Source: Arctopsyche grandis (lineage: Eukaryota > Arthropoda > Insecta > Trichoptera > Hydropsychidae). Taken from it: a DNA stretch of 64,000 bases. The first letter of the stretch is position 1; every line of letters begins with the position of its first letter. Both the position numbers and the translations under genes were made by a program. Location: NCBI RefSeq assembly GCF_051622035.1, contig NC_135355.1, forward strand, positions 7,242,001-7,306,000, in the 5' to 3' direction. Positions 20,223-32,400 of the stretch are shown in pieces. The notes beneath the pieces were generated by a model, which was not told the origin of the DNA, searched no databases, and was given only the letters and a program-made list of their open reading frames with translations.

Positions 20223-23200
20223 ATGAACAACTACGAGGAGCGCGGAGTGCCAGGCGTCGCCGGGGTCACGGGAGTCACAGGAGTGACTGGAGTCGGAGTC
20301 GGTGTGGGAGTCGGAGTCGGAGTCGGAGTCGGAGTGCCCCACAAGCGAGTGCGCATGGAAGCCGACCCGGGCGCGCCCCCCGCCGTCGTGCAGGGCAACG
20401 GGCTTCCGCTCGCCTACATGGGTATGGCCATGGGAATGGGAATGGGGATGGGTACGCTCGCATTAGCATTAGCATTAGCATTAGCATTCATCTTCATCTT
20501 CATCTTCATACACTCGCACTCACTCACCCTCTCCCCCTCTCCCCGTCCCCCTCGACGCCAGCTCGTTGACATTCCCGCCCCGCCCCCTCCAAATCGTTCG
20601 CGTTGTTTGTTTTGTTCCGTCGACTAGTGTTCTTACGCGCGCTTCCTACCAACCATATAAACATAACCATATTCATGCCTGTATACGATTATGACTGTTA
20701 TGACACATGCGCTTCTATTAGGCGCTCGTATCAAATTCGCTTGCGCGCTACTTTACGTTTGTGTGTTCGTTCAAAATTTCAATATACTATGAAGCAATCT
20801 CGAAACTATAAATATGTTATTTTTATATTGTTTTCGTCGCAGTTTTGCCTAATGGAACTAAATGGAATAAAAGTTTGTACAATTTTAATTCTATTGAAAA
20901 TGGATCGTCGCGTCAAATTAAGGCGAATTATACCATTCGTACTGTTTTTACCAGTACAGTATTGGTTTTTTGAGTGTCGTGATGTAAAGCCAGTACAATT
21001 TTGTATCTAATAGATGAATTTAAATATACAAATCCTTTGGCGAAAATGACGTCTCCTACAAAAATATTGCCAAATTAGTCTTTGTTTACCAGAAACATAT
21101 GCATCTGCCGAAGGACTTTTTTCTTTGATGTACATACAATATGCTCACTGATAAAACGCAATATTAAATGTTTAAAATGTTTGCTAGTCGATAAGAATAA
21201 TTTAAAACCAGTTCTGTGTAGAATTCTATAAGAGCATTTAAAGAAAATTAATTCTTTCTTATTTAGGAAAAAAAAAATTTTTTTGATAAAATGTCTTGGT
21301 TTTTTTTCGCCTTATTCAAACAAGCACATTCAAAATACAAATTATGAAATATAACTTTAAAATATTTTAATTATAAAACAATTTAATTGAATTTCAATGT
21401 GAAATGTTCACAGCATCATTCTATTCTTACTTTGAAATTTTACTGACGAAAATACCAGGGCTTTGGAGTCGGAATCGTAAAAAATAAAATTTTTCGCATT
21501 TATTTATTTGTGTATGAAATTCATACACATATGTACACTATTGGTGTACTTACTTTTAATTTATACCCATTTCATTACCAATAATTCAATAAGTTGGGTT
21601 GCATTTCAATTTTTAACGATTTTGAAATTTTTTGTATTTTTACTAACAATTTTATACGTTGGTAAAAAAAGTAAATTTTACTAAAATCGTAAAAAGTTAA
21701 TAAATTTTGACCTGACTCCAAAGCCCTAGAAAATACATTAAGCCAATAAGGAAAGATAACTAAAACATACATAATTTGTGTAATAGAATCTCTTTGTGAA
21801 TATTTTTTGAATTATATAAAATCATTCGAAAATTTCATCCTTTGTGAAATTTTTATCCCTTTTCTTTTTTTTTAATTTAGTCTGTTTTGAAAATCGTGAC
21901 GGCAATACTTTATGAGCTCATTTGAAAACTAGCCAATATCATCATCATTTACCAGCCATTGACTATCCACTGCTGGATGAAGGCCTCGAATACGTTTCCA
22001 TTCATTCGTTTCTGTTTTGCTCAACTCTCATCCCATCTCACCCCATACATTTTTCTAATTTCTTCCCCTCCATCATTCCTTTATCCTTTAACATTCTCTA
22101 GGGGAAGCATTCCAGCACTTATTTCGTCCATTCTTCTGGCTACTTGATCCGCTCGTTGCCGTTGCAACTACACAATGAACGATGTTCATTCGCCCAAATG
22201 CACTCCATCCTAATTTCACACGTCTCTTTATTTCCTTTTCTTTGCTACCGGGCGTGTCTATAATTCCAGTGGGCCTGGTTTCACCAATTCTCGTTAAATG
22301 AACTCGTCTTGAATATAATTTGTCGTCAATTTTGAATAAGATTTACAATGTTTATTACAGCTACATGTGTATGTTTGTTAACCAAAACCTTTTAAATTGA
22401 AAAATCATGGTTGATCATTTTAATAATAATACAATTATTTTTATTTATTTTTTAATTAATACCAGGAAGGCTTAACAGGTAACCCCGATGCGCCTTCCTG
22501 GCCAGAAACATTGTACATTTGATAAAAGTATTATTATACAAAGTAAACTCATATTCTAAATATAATAAATATTTTTATTTTATTTATTGAAAAATCAACA
22601 GACAACAGGATGTACATAGATATGTATAAAAAACAAATAGTAAATATATAATATATGTAACATCCGAGTCCAATAACAGATTTTTACAAAGATTATAAAA
22701 AAAATGAAAAAGATAAATATAAGGAAAACAAATGAAAAAGAAAAGAATAAAGGCTATAACATGAAAAAATATGTAGAACATCGCATAATTAAACTATAGT
22801 ATTAAAATATTGGAAAAAGGTTATAAAATAGAATATAAGAAGAAATTGAAATTTACAAATATAAAACAAATGAAAAAGGTAAATACAAAATAAACAAATG
22901 AAAAGGAAAAGAATGAAAGCTATAACATGATTAAATAGCACATTACATAACTAAACTAAAGTATAAAGATATTGGAAAAAGGTTATAAAATAGAATAGGA
23001 GAAGAAATGAATCAATCGGTCACCATATATTATAAATCGCCACGCGTTTTTAGAATCGATGATCCTAGTACCAGGCCGACGAGACAAGCATAGAAACGGA
23101 GAGTTTATTTAACGAGAATTGATGTTTCGCAGGGGACCCCTATAATTCGCCCTTAATATATAAATACACCGTTTCATCATCTGAAATTATGAACCTGTTG

Positions 23201-26200
23201 TTTAAATATTAAAAGACTATTATTAACATAAGCCTCATATAAAGAGAAAAAAAAACTTGTTGAAATATTGAAGATTTTAAAAGCATCGTTTGGTATTGTA
23301 AAGAAAAGGAAGATGAAGTTGCATACACAAATTTATCCACATCTCGAATTTGTACAGTTGAAATGAAATCCCTCGCAATTGATTGATTGTGTGTGTATTT
23401 TCTTGCCACTTTGCAGACAATGGACATCAGATATCGTACCAACCGTACGCTGGATCGTACAACACCCACTATTCGCCTGCAGAGGTGACCTTCGGCGGAT
23501 ACGGTCCCGGCGGAGATCTGGCCGGATACGCGTCTCGCAGCCTAGCGTACGCTCCGCCCGCTCACCAGGCTTACCCTCCTCCGCCTCAAACTTCCGCTGC
23601 TGCTTTCGTGCAGCAGCAGCAACAGCAAATGCTCCATTCGGGGATGCCCACGTACGAGCAGCAGCATCACCCTCACGCCCAACACGCCGCCCACAAACCC
23701 GCATGGCCTCAGCCCATCATGCAACCTTTGCAGGTTACTTTTCCTAACAGTTTTCCGGATCCAGGGCTGACTCAACTCGGGGTATAGTACACGTTTATAA
23801 ACACGGCACAGCAATGTGCGAATCATTTTTTAATTTATTTTTCAATTAATCTGTAGTACGTCTGATCACGTGTTGGTTTGACACAGCATGCTCGGTCTGT
23901 CGCATACATGGGTAGCGATATAATATCGGCTAACATGAGCACGACAGTGGCTATTGTTAATAATTGACGGTCAATGTTTTGTTTTGATTATTTTCACGTG
24001 TTCTTTTCAGGTGTCCAATGACCAAGTGATCAAAACGGAACCGAAAGTGAAACAAGAAATCAAAACTGAACCTTTAGTAAGCATCGAGCCGCCCGGTCCA
24101 TCTGTTATCGCTATGCACACGTCTGCTGAATCCCACTCGGTAATGACGATAACTATTTTCACTGAAACAAATATTATGAATGTTACGTGTTATTTAATTT
24201 TAGGTCATTGATGCATCCGTCACCAATTCACTCAACGACGATCCACCTAAGATTAAAATCAAAACTGACCTTTTTAAAGAAGCGGAGGCTTCGAATCAAA
24301 TCCGGAGAGGGGTCATTACCGAAAGTGGCGAAATAGAAAAGGCACCCGGGAGTAGTGAGTTTAATTTATCTATTTTTATTATACACATAGCATCAAGGCA
24401 GCAATGTTTTAAAATAGTGTTTTACTCTTCACTAACAAAATGGAATATTGAGAATTATCGAATACAGTAGAACCTCGATTTTCCGGACTAATCGGGGATG
24501 AAGGTAGTCCGGATAATCGAAAAAATCACAATTGACAGGGAAGACGAGTACGAATAATTTTTATTTGTCTACATTTACATTCAGTCAGCAGTATAGCTCA
24601 GTGGTTGCGTTTGTGTTTAGCACCAAGAGATTATTGGGTTCGATCCCGGTCTAATCTTTAATATACTGCTGGTTAGATTTGGATGTTTGTGAGTCCAGGT
24701 CGATCGTTTCTTATCAGAGTTTGCCAATTTTATCGGATCATTGTTAAAACGGTTCCTTAAAATTGGCACAAATCTTGTATGTACAATTTGTAAAAAAGTT
24801 ATGTACAAATCTAAAAATACAGTGATTTACATATGTAATAAAAATGTTGCATTGTTTGTAATTTATTGTTCAGGAAGGCACATTGGGGTCTTCCTGTCAA
24901 GCCTTTCTGGTATATATCTATGTAAAAAATAAAATAATATTTACATACATGAAGATCGATATTAAATTATTCTTTATTAAGTAATTCAATTATGGAGTTT
25001 TGCTTAAAGTTAGCTATTCTTTTTGAAGCTACCAATCCGCGAATACTTTTAAGACACATAAGTTGTCTCGAGCTAAATTATTCTTGGCTCTCAAACTTCA
25101 TGGCATCATCTAAGCACTGAAAAGCTTCAGAATGTGTAGGACCGATATCCCCCTCGCGAATTTCCACATTGTCTTCTTCATCTTTTTCCACTGAGGTAGA
25201 TTTGTACCCTGGTGCAGTAGTTTCACGTCCTGATGCTAGAGATTTGTTGGGTAGTTTCTTCCAATTTAAACCGGTCTCTTCAGCATTGTAAATTAACTCT
25301 TCTTCGAATCCTTTTTTCTCCACAAACATCTTTAATGTGTCAATGAAAGTGTTTGCTAAAGGTATATCAGCAGAAAGATTTTCCCCACGAATTTCTAGTT
25401 ATTTGATACCCTTTGGATTTTTCGAGCCAACTCGAACTTGCTTTGATGGTGCAATCTCCATTTAATCTTGTATTAAAAAAAAAAAATACTGTTTTTTCAC
25501 GCAATAATGGACCATATATTGGCTGTCCAGACGATCATCTTTGAATGAGCCACATAAAAATACACTCTTCGACTTCTTCATTTTGAAGACAACAAACAGA
25601 AATTGAATTTTGAAGACAATGGATTCATTTCTCCATATAATTTTCGAATTTTTATGTTATGCATTTATGATTCATGCTCCATCACAAACGTAAACATTTG
25701 AAAGCAATTCCAATTCGTCACATGCGAAGCAGCAAAATCGTAAAATTTGTGTTTGTTTTTAACAATTCGGATAATCGAGGTTCTACTGTATGTAATTGTT
25801 TTTAAATTTGAATGTATGTAAATGACACCTCAAAGTAAAATCCAATGGTTAAAGCTAGTTCTAATTGTGCGCACATTTGTTTTTCAGATGCTGAAATGCA
25901 AATTAGACAGTCTAATTTAACCGAAGTTGGACGCGATGGAGTTAATAAAAGTAACGAAATTGCAGCCATCAATAAAGGTCAGAATTATAGTCAGTAATAC
26001 AAACATTCCAGGTTTAATTCGTGTCAACTCGTGAAATATTGATCGCAATACAATTTTATTTCAGTGTGTGTATTAAAGCAAGGCTTTATTATCATGCATA
26101 TTTGAGATTTCAAGTACGTTTTTATTTATGTGCTATTTCAGATATAGTTTCCGACCCGAATTTAGACATGCTGGGTGGTGTTTGCATGGTGGGAGATGTC

Positions 26201-29200
26201 GAAGGTGGAAAATCTCGAATATCGGACAGTGGAAACAGCACCGATAGCGCAAATAAAAATAAATTTCAAGGGTTAGTTATTGTTTCTTTTTGGCGTTTTG
26301 AATTGTCCATCAGCGATGGATTGATAATTGACCGGTTGATTCCATTGCCCGAGGGCGCAAATATGTTGGAAATGTATGGGATAGGATTGTAACAGCCTAG
26401 AAGTGTTTTATCAAGTGATCAATCCAATTCTCTGGACATTTATATGTACTCGAAAGCTGATGCTTAATCAGAAATGGTTCCTTCTTACAAATAGCCTGTT
26501 TGCTTGCTCCAACATATTTGTACCCTTGTTCGAATTGACTTCAGCATATTAGGGAAATTTAATTTTAAACTTCACTTGGAATTAGCCGGTTAATTAGAAT
26601 AATGATTGTTTGATTTGATATACATATAAATAAGCTATGGTTCAATTAATGACCATCTGTTGGCTTTTTATACTATATTTAATTTTTGTATGCATCTGAA
26701 AGAAATATTTAAATTAACTGAATTTTAGTTTGTGCTTATTTAATTAATTCTATATAATTATGTTTATTTAGCTTATATAACATGCTCATTATAATATGTA
26801 TATTGCTCTCTAGTTTTACACAAACAATGCTTTGAAATTCGTTATAAGATTTGACACTTTTAACGATATTGCAATCAAATAATAGTGTGCAGAATTGTTT
26901 ATTACTAAAATCCGAGACTAATATAAACTTGATTAATGTCGATAATGAGCATATTTTATTAAAATAATTTTAATTTATAAAAAATACCTTTCGCGTATTG
27001 GATCTGAACGATTATTGTGGATAATGTGATTAGTATTTTTCAATGTTTATTTGAATGGTTGTACATTTTTTAGCTTCCTATTGTGATATATTTGGTCATA
27101 GCGACGTTTTAGGGATACCTGCTTTGTCGCTATAACCTAATATGATATAAAAAAAAAACAGAATTTTCCTTTAGATCCAATATAATAAGTATTAGTAAAT
27201 TTTTGATTTGACTAGAATTCAATATTTTGGGCATTTGATTTTTTTTTATTTAAATTTTTTTTAACTTATTAAATTAAATTGGTTTTTTATTTCTATGCTG
27301 CTATGAAAATCCTGATGAAGCTGAGCCCAGGCTTCTTAACTTGATTTGCTCAAGTTATCACATAAGTAAGCTTCTTTCTATTATATATAGTTATTTATAT
27401 TTTCAAATTGTGTTCAAAATCCTTCAATTTACAAATTTATATATCAGCAAACTTATTTATTTCAAATTATTGTATTTTCCTTTAAATTTATCACCCTTTG
27501 ATACTAACTCTTTGTGAGCCGTGCTTTGATTTGATTGAACTCTTTTTTTTTTAATATATGATAATCGATAGTGATTATTTAAAATATATGATAATCGCCA
27601 CTCTCTGTATAGTCCAAACTAGTGATATTTGTAGTAAAGGGGTTGCTGTATATGAAAACATAATTATTCACTTAGAATTATAATGTATCATATATTTTAT
27701 TGTGATTCATATTTTAGTTTCAGTGCTTCTGAATCCTCTTCATCTAGTTCTGAAGATGAGACGAAGATACCTAATGAGATATATTTCGGAACACCAGACA
27801 TATCAACGTATCGCCCCAAAATGATGTCCACAACTAGTGCAGTTGTCACTACTACTACTACACCCAAACCGGTATCAGCAGCGATGTCCATCAGTGGAGA
27901 AGGCAAGAAAAGGGGTCGTCCAAAAGGATCCTGTAACAAACCTAAACCCCCGGTATTTTTAAGTCCCTTGAAGTTTTTCTTTTACATATATATTGAAATC
28001 TATATAGACGTATTTCTTATTAAATGTTTTCGCATTGTAGGTGGGGACACCTGGAGTTCCACGTCCTCAAGTGGGACGACCACGTGGTGCTGGTCACAGT
28101 AGTTCTTACATGGCTCATCCTATTAGGCCATTCAAACGAGATTTCTCTGGCATTCGATTTAGAAGGTGTTTAATTGTTCTTTGTTTTAATTATGACTATA
28201 ATTTATTAATTATAAATTCTTTTCAATGTTTTTTATTTCGATTTGAAGGAGATGGAGTGATGATGGTCTCGATTCATCTCACATACCGAATGAAGTTTAT
28301 TTTGGTGATGTGCCAGTTTCAATGGAGATACTTTTTAATTATTATGATACAAATTCCGAAAGAGAAAAATTGCACTCTCATCAAAAAATGGTATTTTGAA
28401 ATTTTGTCAATTGCTTTTTTTATTTGTTATAATTTTAAATTTATATAATGTTTTAAATATCATTTATTTTTACTTTTTAGGCGCAACAGACTCCTGGCAA
28501 TGTTACTTTGGTTTATTCATCATCAGATAGTTCATCAGATGATTCTTCTGATAGTGATTCAAGTGATACTGAGAATGAACCAGTAGTATGTTTGATAATG
28601 AATAAAACAAAAATAAAATACTTGCATTTATTTACTTTCATTTTTTTGAGAAGCATTAGACATTGATATTTGATTTAATATCTTACACGTGTAATTAATA
28701 CGATTATTTTAATCTTAGGGACTTACACAACCAACCAAAAGAGGTCCAGGTCGACCACGTGGCTCTAAAACAATCAATCGTCGTTCTGATGGACAACAGC
28801 TCTCATCCGGAGGCAGTCCTGGTGACAAACCTCCGGGAATCACCGATATGAAAAAGTTCCTCAAGGCAGCTGGAATAGACTATGACTACAATAAGTTGGT
28901 TGATGGTAATGAACATTTCAAATTTATTTTAAAATACATATTATCTTACACATTGTCGATATTGGGTTGGTGGTTTAATTTTTAAGGTGCTACGTCTAAC
29001 AAGGATCGTGTGGCTCGCTTAATGGGGCTTTTGCATGGTAAAGGCTTAGTGGGCCCTCCTTCGATGGAAGCCTGCCGAGCCCTTTATGATGGCCCTCCTC
29101 CACGTCGCCGGGGACCAAAACCAGGCACCAAACGAACTCCGAGACCATCTATTTCTCTGTCCACGGAAGCTCCGGAAGTTGAATTAACACCATGTATGCA

Positions 29201-29415
29201 TTGAACAAATGTCGCCAATTGTATGCGTTAAGTTTTTTCTTCATTTAGAATTTTTTACATGGGTGCGTTTTATATTTTTAGCCGTTACCGACGAAGAATC
29301 TCGGCGAGTGACCCGTGGCCAAACATCTGGCAAACCTCGCCAGCGCATTGTTATCTCTTCAGATGAAGAAGACTCCCACACTCCCTTAAGCAAATTAAGA
29401 ACAATGCGTCAATAA
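20223..29415 (+). CDS. AT-hook, Ser/acidic-rich nuclear protein with HIRIP3-like C-terminal region
   Basis: Thirteen exons join in frame: 20223-20451, 23417-23733, 24011-24139, 24204-24354, 25888-25977, 26142-26271, 27718-27952, 28041-28165, 28249-28390, 28481-28585, 28719-28905, 28987-29193 and 29282-29415, about 726 residues. In order: a Val-Gly/Gly-Met repeat N-terminus; a Tyr/Pro/Gln-rich activation-like stretch; sumoylation-type IKTEP and VKQE motifs; Ser/acidic segments; AT-hooks (KRGRPKGS, VGRPRGAG, GPGRPRGS); and a C-terminal region (TDMKKFLKAAGIDYDYNKL, RLMGLL, PSMEACRAL) that resembles the conserved domain of HIRA-interacting protein 3. The likely role is chromatin or histone binding; this is inference. 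The exon 1 donor could instead follow 20421, and exon 2 could end at 23781; both alternatives keep frame. Confidence 0.75.
20286..20520 (+). repeat. Coding and near-coding microsatellites in exon 1
   Basis: GGAGTC units (about 20288-20335) encode the Val-Gly run, GGAATG units the Gly-Met run, and GCATTA then CATCTT units follow beyond the donor site at 20452. The length of the protein N-terminus is likely to vary between alleles. Confidence 0.7.
21456..21728. mobile_element. hAT-type MITE with perfect 8 bp target duplication
   Basis: The ends are CAGGGCTTTGGAGTCGG and CCTGACTCCAAAGCCCTA, inverted copies of each other. The flanking octamer GAAAATAC is present at 21448-21455 and 21729-21736. 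The element is 273 bp, without coding capacity, in intron 1 of the AT-hook gene. An exact 8 bp duplication is diagnostic of hAT-group transposition. Confidence 0.85.
21938..22290. repeat. Probable LINE (RTE/CR1-like) remnant
   Basis: The phrase CCACTGCTGGATGAAGGCCT near 21970 and the following pyrimidine-rich segment resemble a repeat common in insect genomes that I associate with LINE 3' regions. There is no usable reading frame. Family assignment is weak. Confidence 0.35.
22445..23010 (-). repeat. LINE 3' untranslated region copy, 5'-truncated, with internal duplication
   Basis: Read on the minus strand it ends in a hairpin whose stem is CCAGGAAGGC/GCCTTCCTGG, followed by A/T-rich AATAAATAA. 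The preceding purine-rich part contains two copies of a unit of about 166 bp (from about 22703 and from about 22869), both including AAAGGTTATAAAATAGAATA. Layout and composition match the LINE 3' region at 39.6-40.0 kb, though the stem sequence differs. Confidence 0.55.
24581..24938 (+). mobile_element. tRNA-derived SINE inserted in the Tigger element
   Basis: The head is tRNA-like: a 9 bp acceptor-type stem (AGCAGTATA with TATACTGCT), an A box TAGCTCAGTGGTTG and a B box GGTTCGATCCC, so it carries an internal RNA polymerase III promoter. The tail is a hairpin, CAGGAAGGC/GCCTTTCTG, followed by AAAAAATAAAATAAT. An 8 bp target duplication ATTTACAT flanks it (24573-24580 and 24939-24946). The tail loop matches LINE tails elsewhere in the window. 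Confidence 0.82.
25078..25329 (-). pseudogene. Tigger/jerky-type transposase fragment
   Basis: 83 residues with the DDE-domain signature LIYNAEETGLNWKKLPNKSL, in which the usual catalytic Asp of NADETGL is Glu, followed by a TTAPGYKST segment. The rest of the transposase, including its DNA-binding domain, is absent, so it cannot be active. Confidence 0.8.
26272..27717. other. Long intron 6 of the AT-hook gene, no feature seen
   Basis: AT-rich, 1.4 kb, without a recognisable repeat edge or reading frame. Bounded by donor GTTAGT and an acceptor ending in TTTTAG. Confidence 0.5.
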
Positions 29416-32400
29416 TGGATTATGTGCAAATTAGAAGTAAATTTTAATGGACATTTTCATTAATTGCCTATTTTTATTTAAAAGAACTAATATATCTAGA
29501 CATTCACGTATATATAATAAAATTGCTTACAAATGACGAAATGATTGATCCAAAAGTTTAAATATTTTTGTTGATAGTATGTGTTTTAATTCATACAAAA
29601 CGATCTGATATTATGTAAATCAAATGTAATGACATATTGATTTTTTTTCCTCTTTGACGTGTATATCGGCGTATTGTCTCAAAATAACACATTCTATTGG
29701 CGGTCAAAAGTATTTGCTGGTTTTTTGTTATCGTTTTGACTAAACTAAATTCCAACTAACTATTAATACTATATAATAAACACAGTGTACGATATATTTT
29801 GCTTCATCTATAAATTTTACAAGTGACGATTGGATCATATTGACACAGTATTTGGAATATATGTATGTCATAATTTTGAATTGTACAAGAAGATTTATAT
29901 AAAATGCACGCAGGTGTGTATAAGACGTAGTCTATAAAGTTTAATGAAAGATAATAAATAATTACTATGTATATAGCATATTCATCCATCATTACTGTCA
30001 AGAAAATTTTAAATCTTGATAAAATCAATCATCCCCACGTTATTACATAAGTCCCCCCCCCCCCCCCCTTATTCGCACACTCTGGTATACATATGTTTAT
30101 TATTGAACTATTGCAATTGGATTGTCTGTACATACATGAATAATTGGGTTCGCTTGGGAAGTGTAATTTCTTTTTATTATTTTAAGAAATGCTCAATATT
30201 CCACCATATATAACCTATTCTAAATTATTTACGCGTGATAAGCGTTAGATAGCTTACATACATAATTAATTTATTTTAATTATAATGTATGTATTTCTGT
30301 TTCTGAAACTTCATCTATTTATGTTTGATAGTTGATTTTTTTTTTATTATTTTGTTCAGTGGTGGAAATAATAAAGAAGTTTGAGCACGTGAGTTAATTT
30401 GATATTGTTCTTGAATGGTGTATTCCAGTAGAGAGACGTGCAGCTATCCAGAGTCTTTAATATATACAAAATATCATTATCATTTTTGATCTATTATATA
30501 AAAATGTCATCCTTCTTCATTTTAATATTATAGTTGTTAAAGAAGTTATATTTTTGTATTCCATAACACATCTAATTTCATACTATTCACATAGATATTA
30601 GTATAATACATTACTAATGTATATATATATAAAAGTTTATAGAGGGCACATAAAATTTTAAATATTGTCCTGTTAGTTCATATTGAATAGATGTCTATAA
30701 AGAGTATTTTATAGTGATTTGAGTGGTCAACTTTTTTAGAAGTCTTTCTATACATTGATTTTCTTTTTCTATTACTCTGTCTTATTTAAGCGTGTTTTAT
30801 ATTCGAATTATCTTTTAGATGTGTCAAAATATTTCTTTCCATTTTTTCTATTTGATTAATTAAAATATTAAATATTCAGTCAAAATTTTATTGGTACTAA
30901 AATTAAAACTTTGTATTGAATCAATCAAATTGTCTATTCATCAAAAACGAAACGCTATTTTGATGGTATTCGGAAAAAATTGACTTTTATCATGTTGAAT
31001 AAAATACTTTTTTAAAATATATTTACTTTCCTCAAGGAAAAGTTTATAACGATGTTCCTCTGTCAAAATTATATTTAATGTTTCGATCACCGGTAGTAGT
31101 ACGATAGTTCTAGATTTAATATTAAATTTAATAAGCTATTTTTTTTTATTTGTTTTATTGAATGCCACATTTGTTCAATAAATTTTGCGATATTAAATTT
31201 ACATGTAATCGTATATTGTAATATTGGGTCACGTTGTATAGTACGTTCAGAAATAGTCATTTTGGTGTAATTTTTGCAGAATTGTTTTGTACGTATGTAT
31301 AAAATTACAATTTATATGTTCACAATATTATAGTTTGGTCGTGTAAATTTGCTCATCCTATTTCTGAGCGGTCTTTACGTTGACAAGGATACATATCTTC
31401 AAATTTGCAAATTGTAAAAAGCATGTATTAAAATTGGACGAGATACGCATCTAATGTTTCACGATTATAATAAAAGCTTTTGACACATTACTCTGTAAAA
31501 AGTATTATGCTTGGTGTATTGTATTGAAGCTTGGTTTTCATTATTTGTCATTTTCGAATGATCGATCAACACTAGAGATGGGCTTTTTTTTAGCTCTTAG
31601 CTCCGACCGATGTAACCGAGTGCCTGAACGGAAAAATATAATTGTATGCTTATCCGAGATTTCAATGTATGTATGTCACAATTTTCTTTTACCATCGATG
31701 GGAAATTTCATTTTGTATTGATTTCTTAGTTTAATGTACAAGACATGAACAAGCTTGCGTGTCGAGAAACATTCATGTTGGATCTTTCAGCGTATTTTAG
31801 ATGGTTATTGGACCTGGAATTTCTGCCTTACTTCACGCTGTGACACATGCGTCATGTAAATGTTAATATTATATAAGCATTCTTCGATAATATGCGACAA
31901 CTTCTGCGCTTATTCGGTTTCGATTTGGTTATTGCGATAAAATAAACTAAATTGATTGAAAATCATTTTCGAATTTAGAAATGTGCCACTTTTGCGTCGC
32001 TAAGTGGAACGAAAGAGTCTGCTTGTAAAAAATAATTAAAACTAACTACAATAAAAGTAAAGAGATGATCGGTGTCGTCAAATTCTTCAAAATATTGTAT
32101 AAATTATACTTTCGACATAATTTGTCAGTATGTTTTATCTACTTTTTAAATACAGCTCGTAATGTTATAATAGTAGTTAGCATTTTTTTTTTTATCTTAC
32201 ATAGCATTTAATAGGAAAAGTAAAAAACAAACATTTTGATGTATTTAGAAATCAACATTATTATTATTATATAGCTACTTCATATTATTGGCCATGTTAC
32301 AATTTAATTATTGTTTATTTAGGAGCTTAGATGTGTATGTTTTTATTTATGCAGCTTTTTCTCTGTCTAACCATAGGTTTTTACATATTCCGGGACAGAG

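Larger units (their letters stand above)
24463..25790 (-). mobile_element. Tigger/pogo-type DNA transposon, degenerate
   Basis: The ends, TACAGTAGAACCTCGATT on the left and its reverse complement AATCGAGGTTCTACTGTA on the right, are typical of the Tigger group with TA target duplication. The element lies in the intron between exons 4 and 5 of the AT-hook gene. It is split by a SINE. Without the SINE it is about 970 bp, much shorter than an autonomous element. Confidence 0.8.

Noticed and set aside
24588-24666. A free-standing tRNA gene (A box, B box and acceptor stem present)
   Set aside because: It is the head of a 358 bp unit with a hairpin tail, A/T-rich end and its own target duplication, and the anticodon arm is poor; a SINE explains it better.
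30052-30068. Poly-C run as a functional element
   Set aside because: Simple homopolymer; a similar run at 61711-61727 is unrelated in context, and sequencing error is possible.
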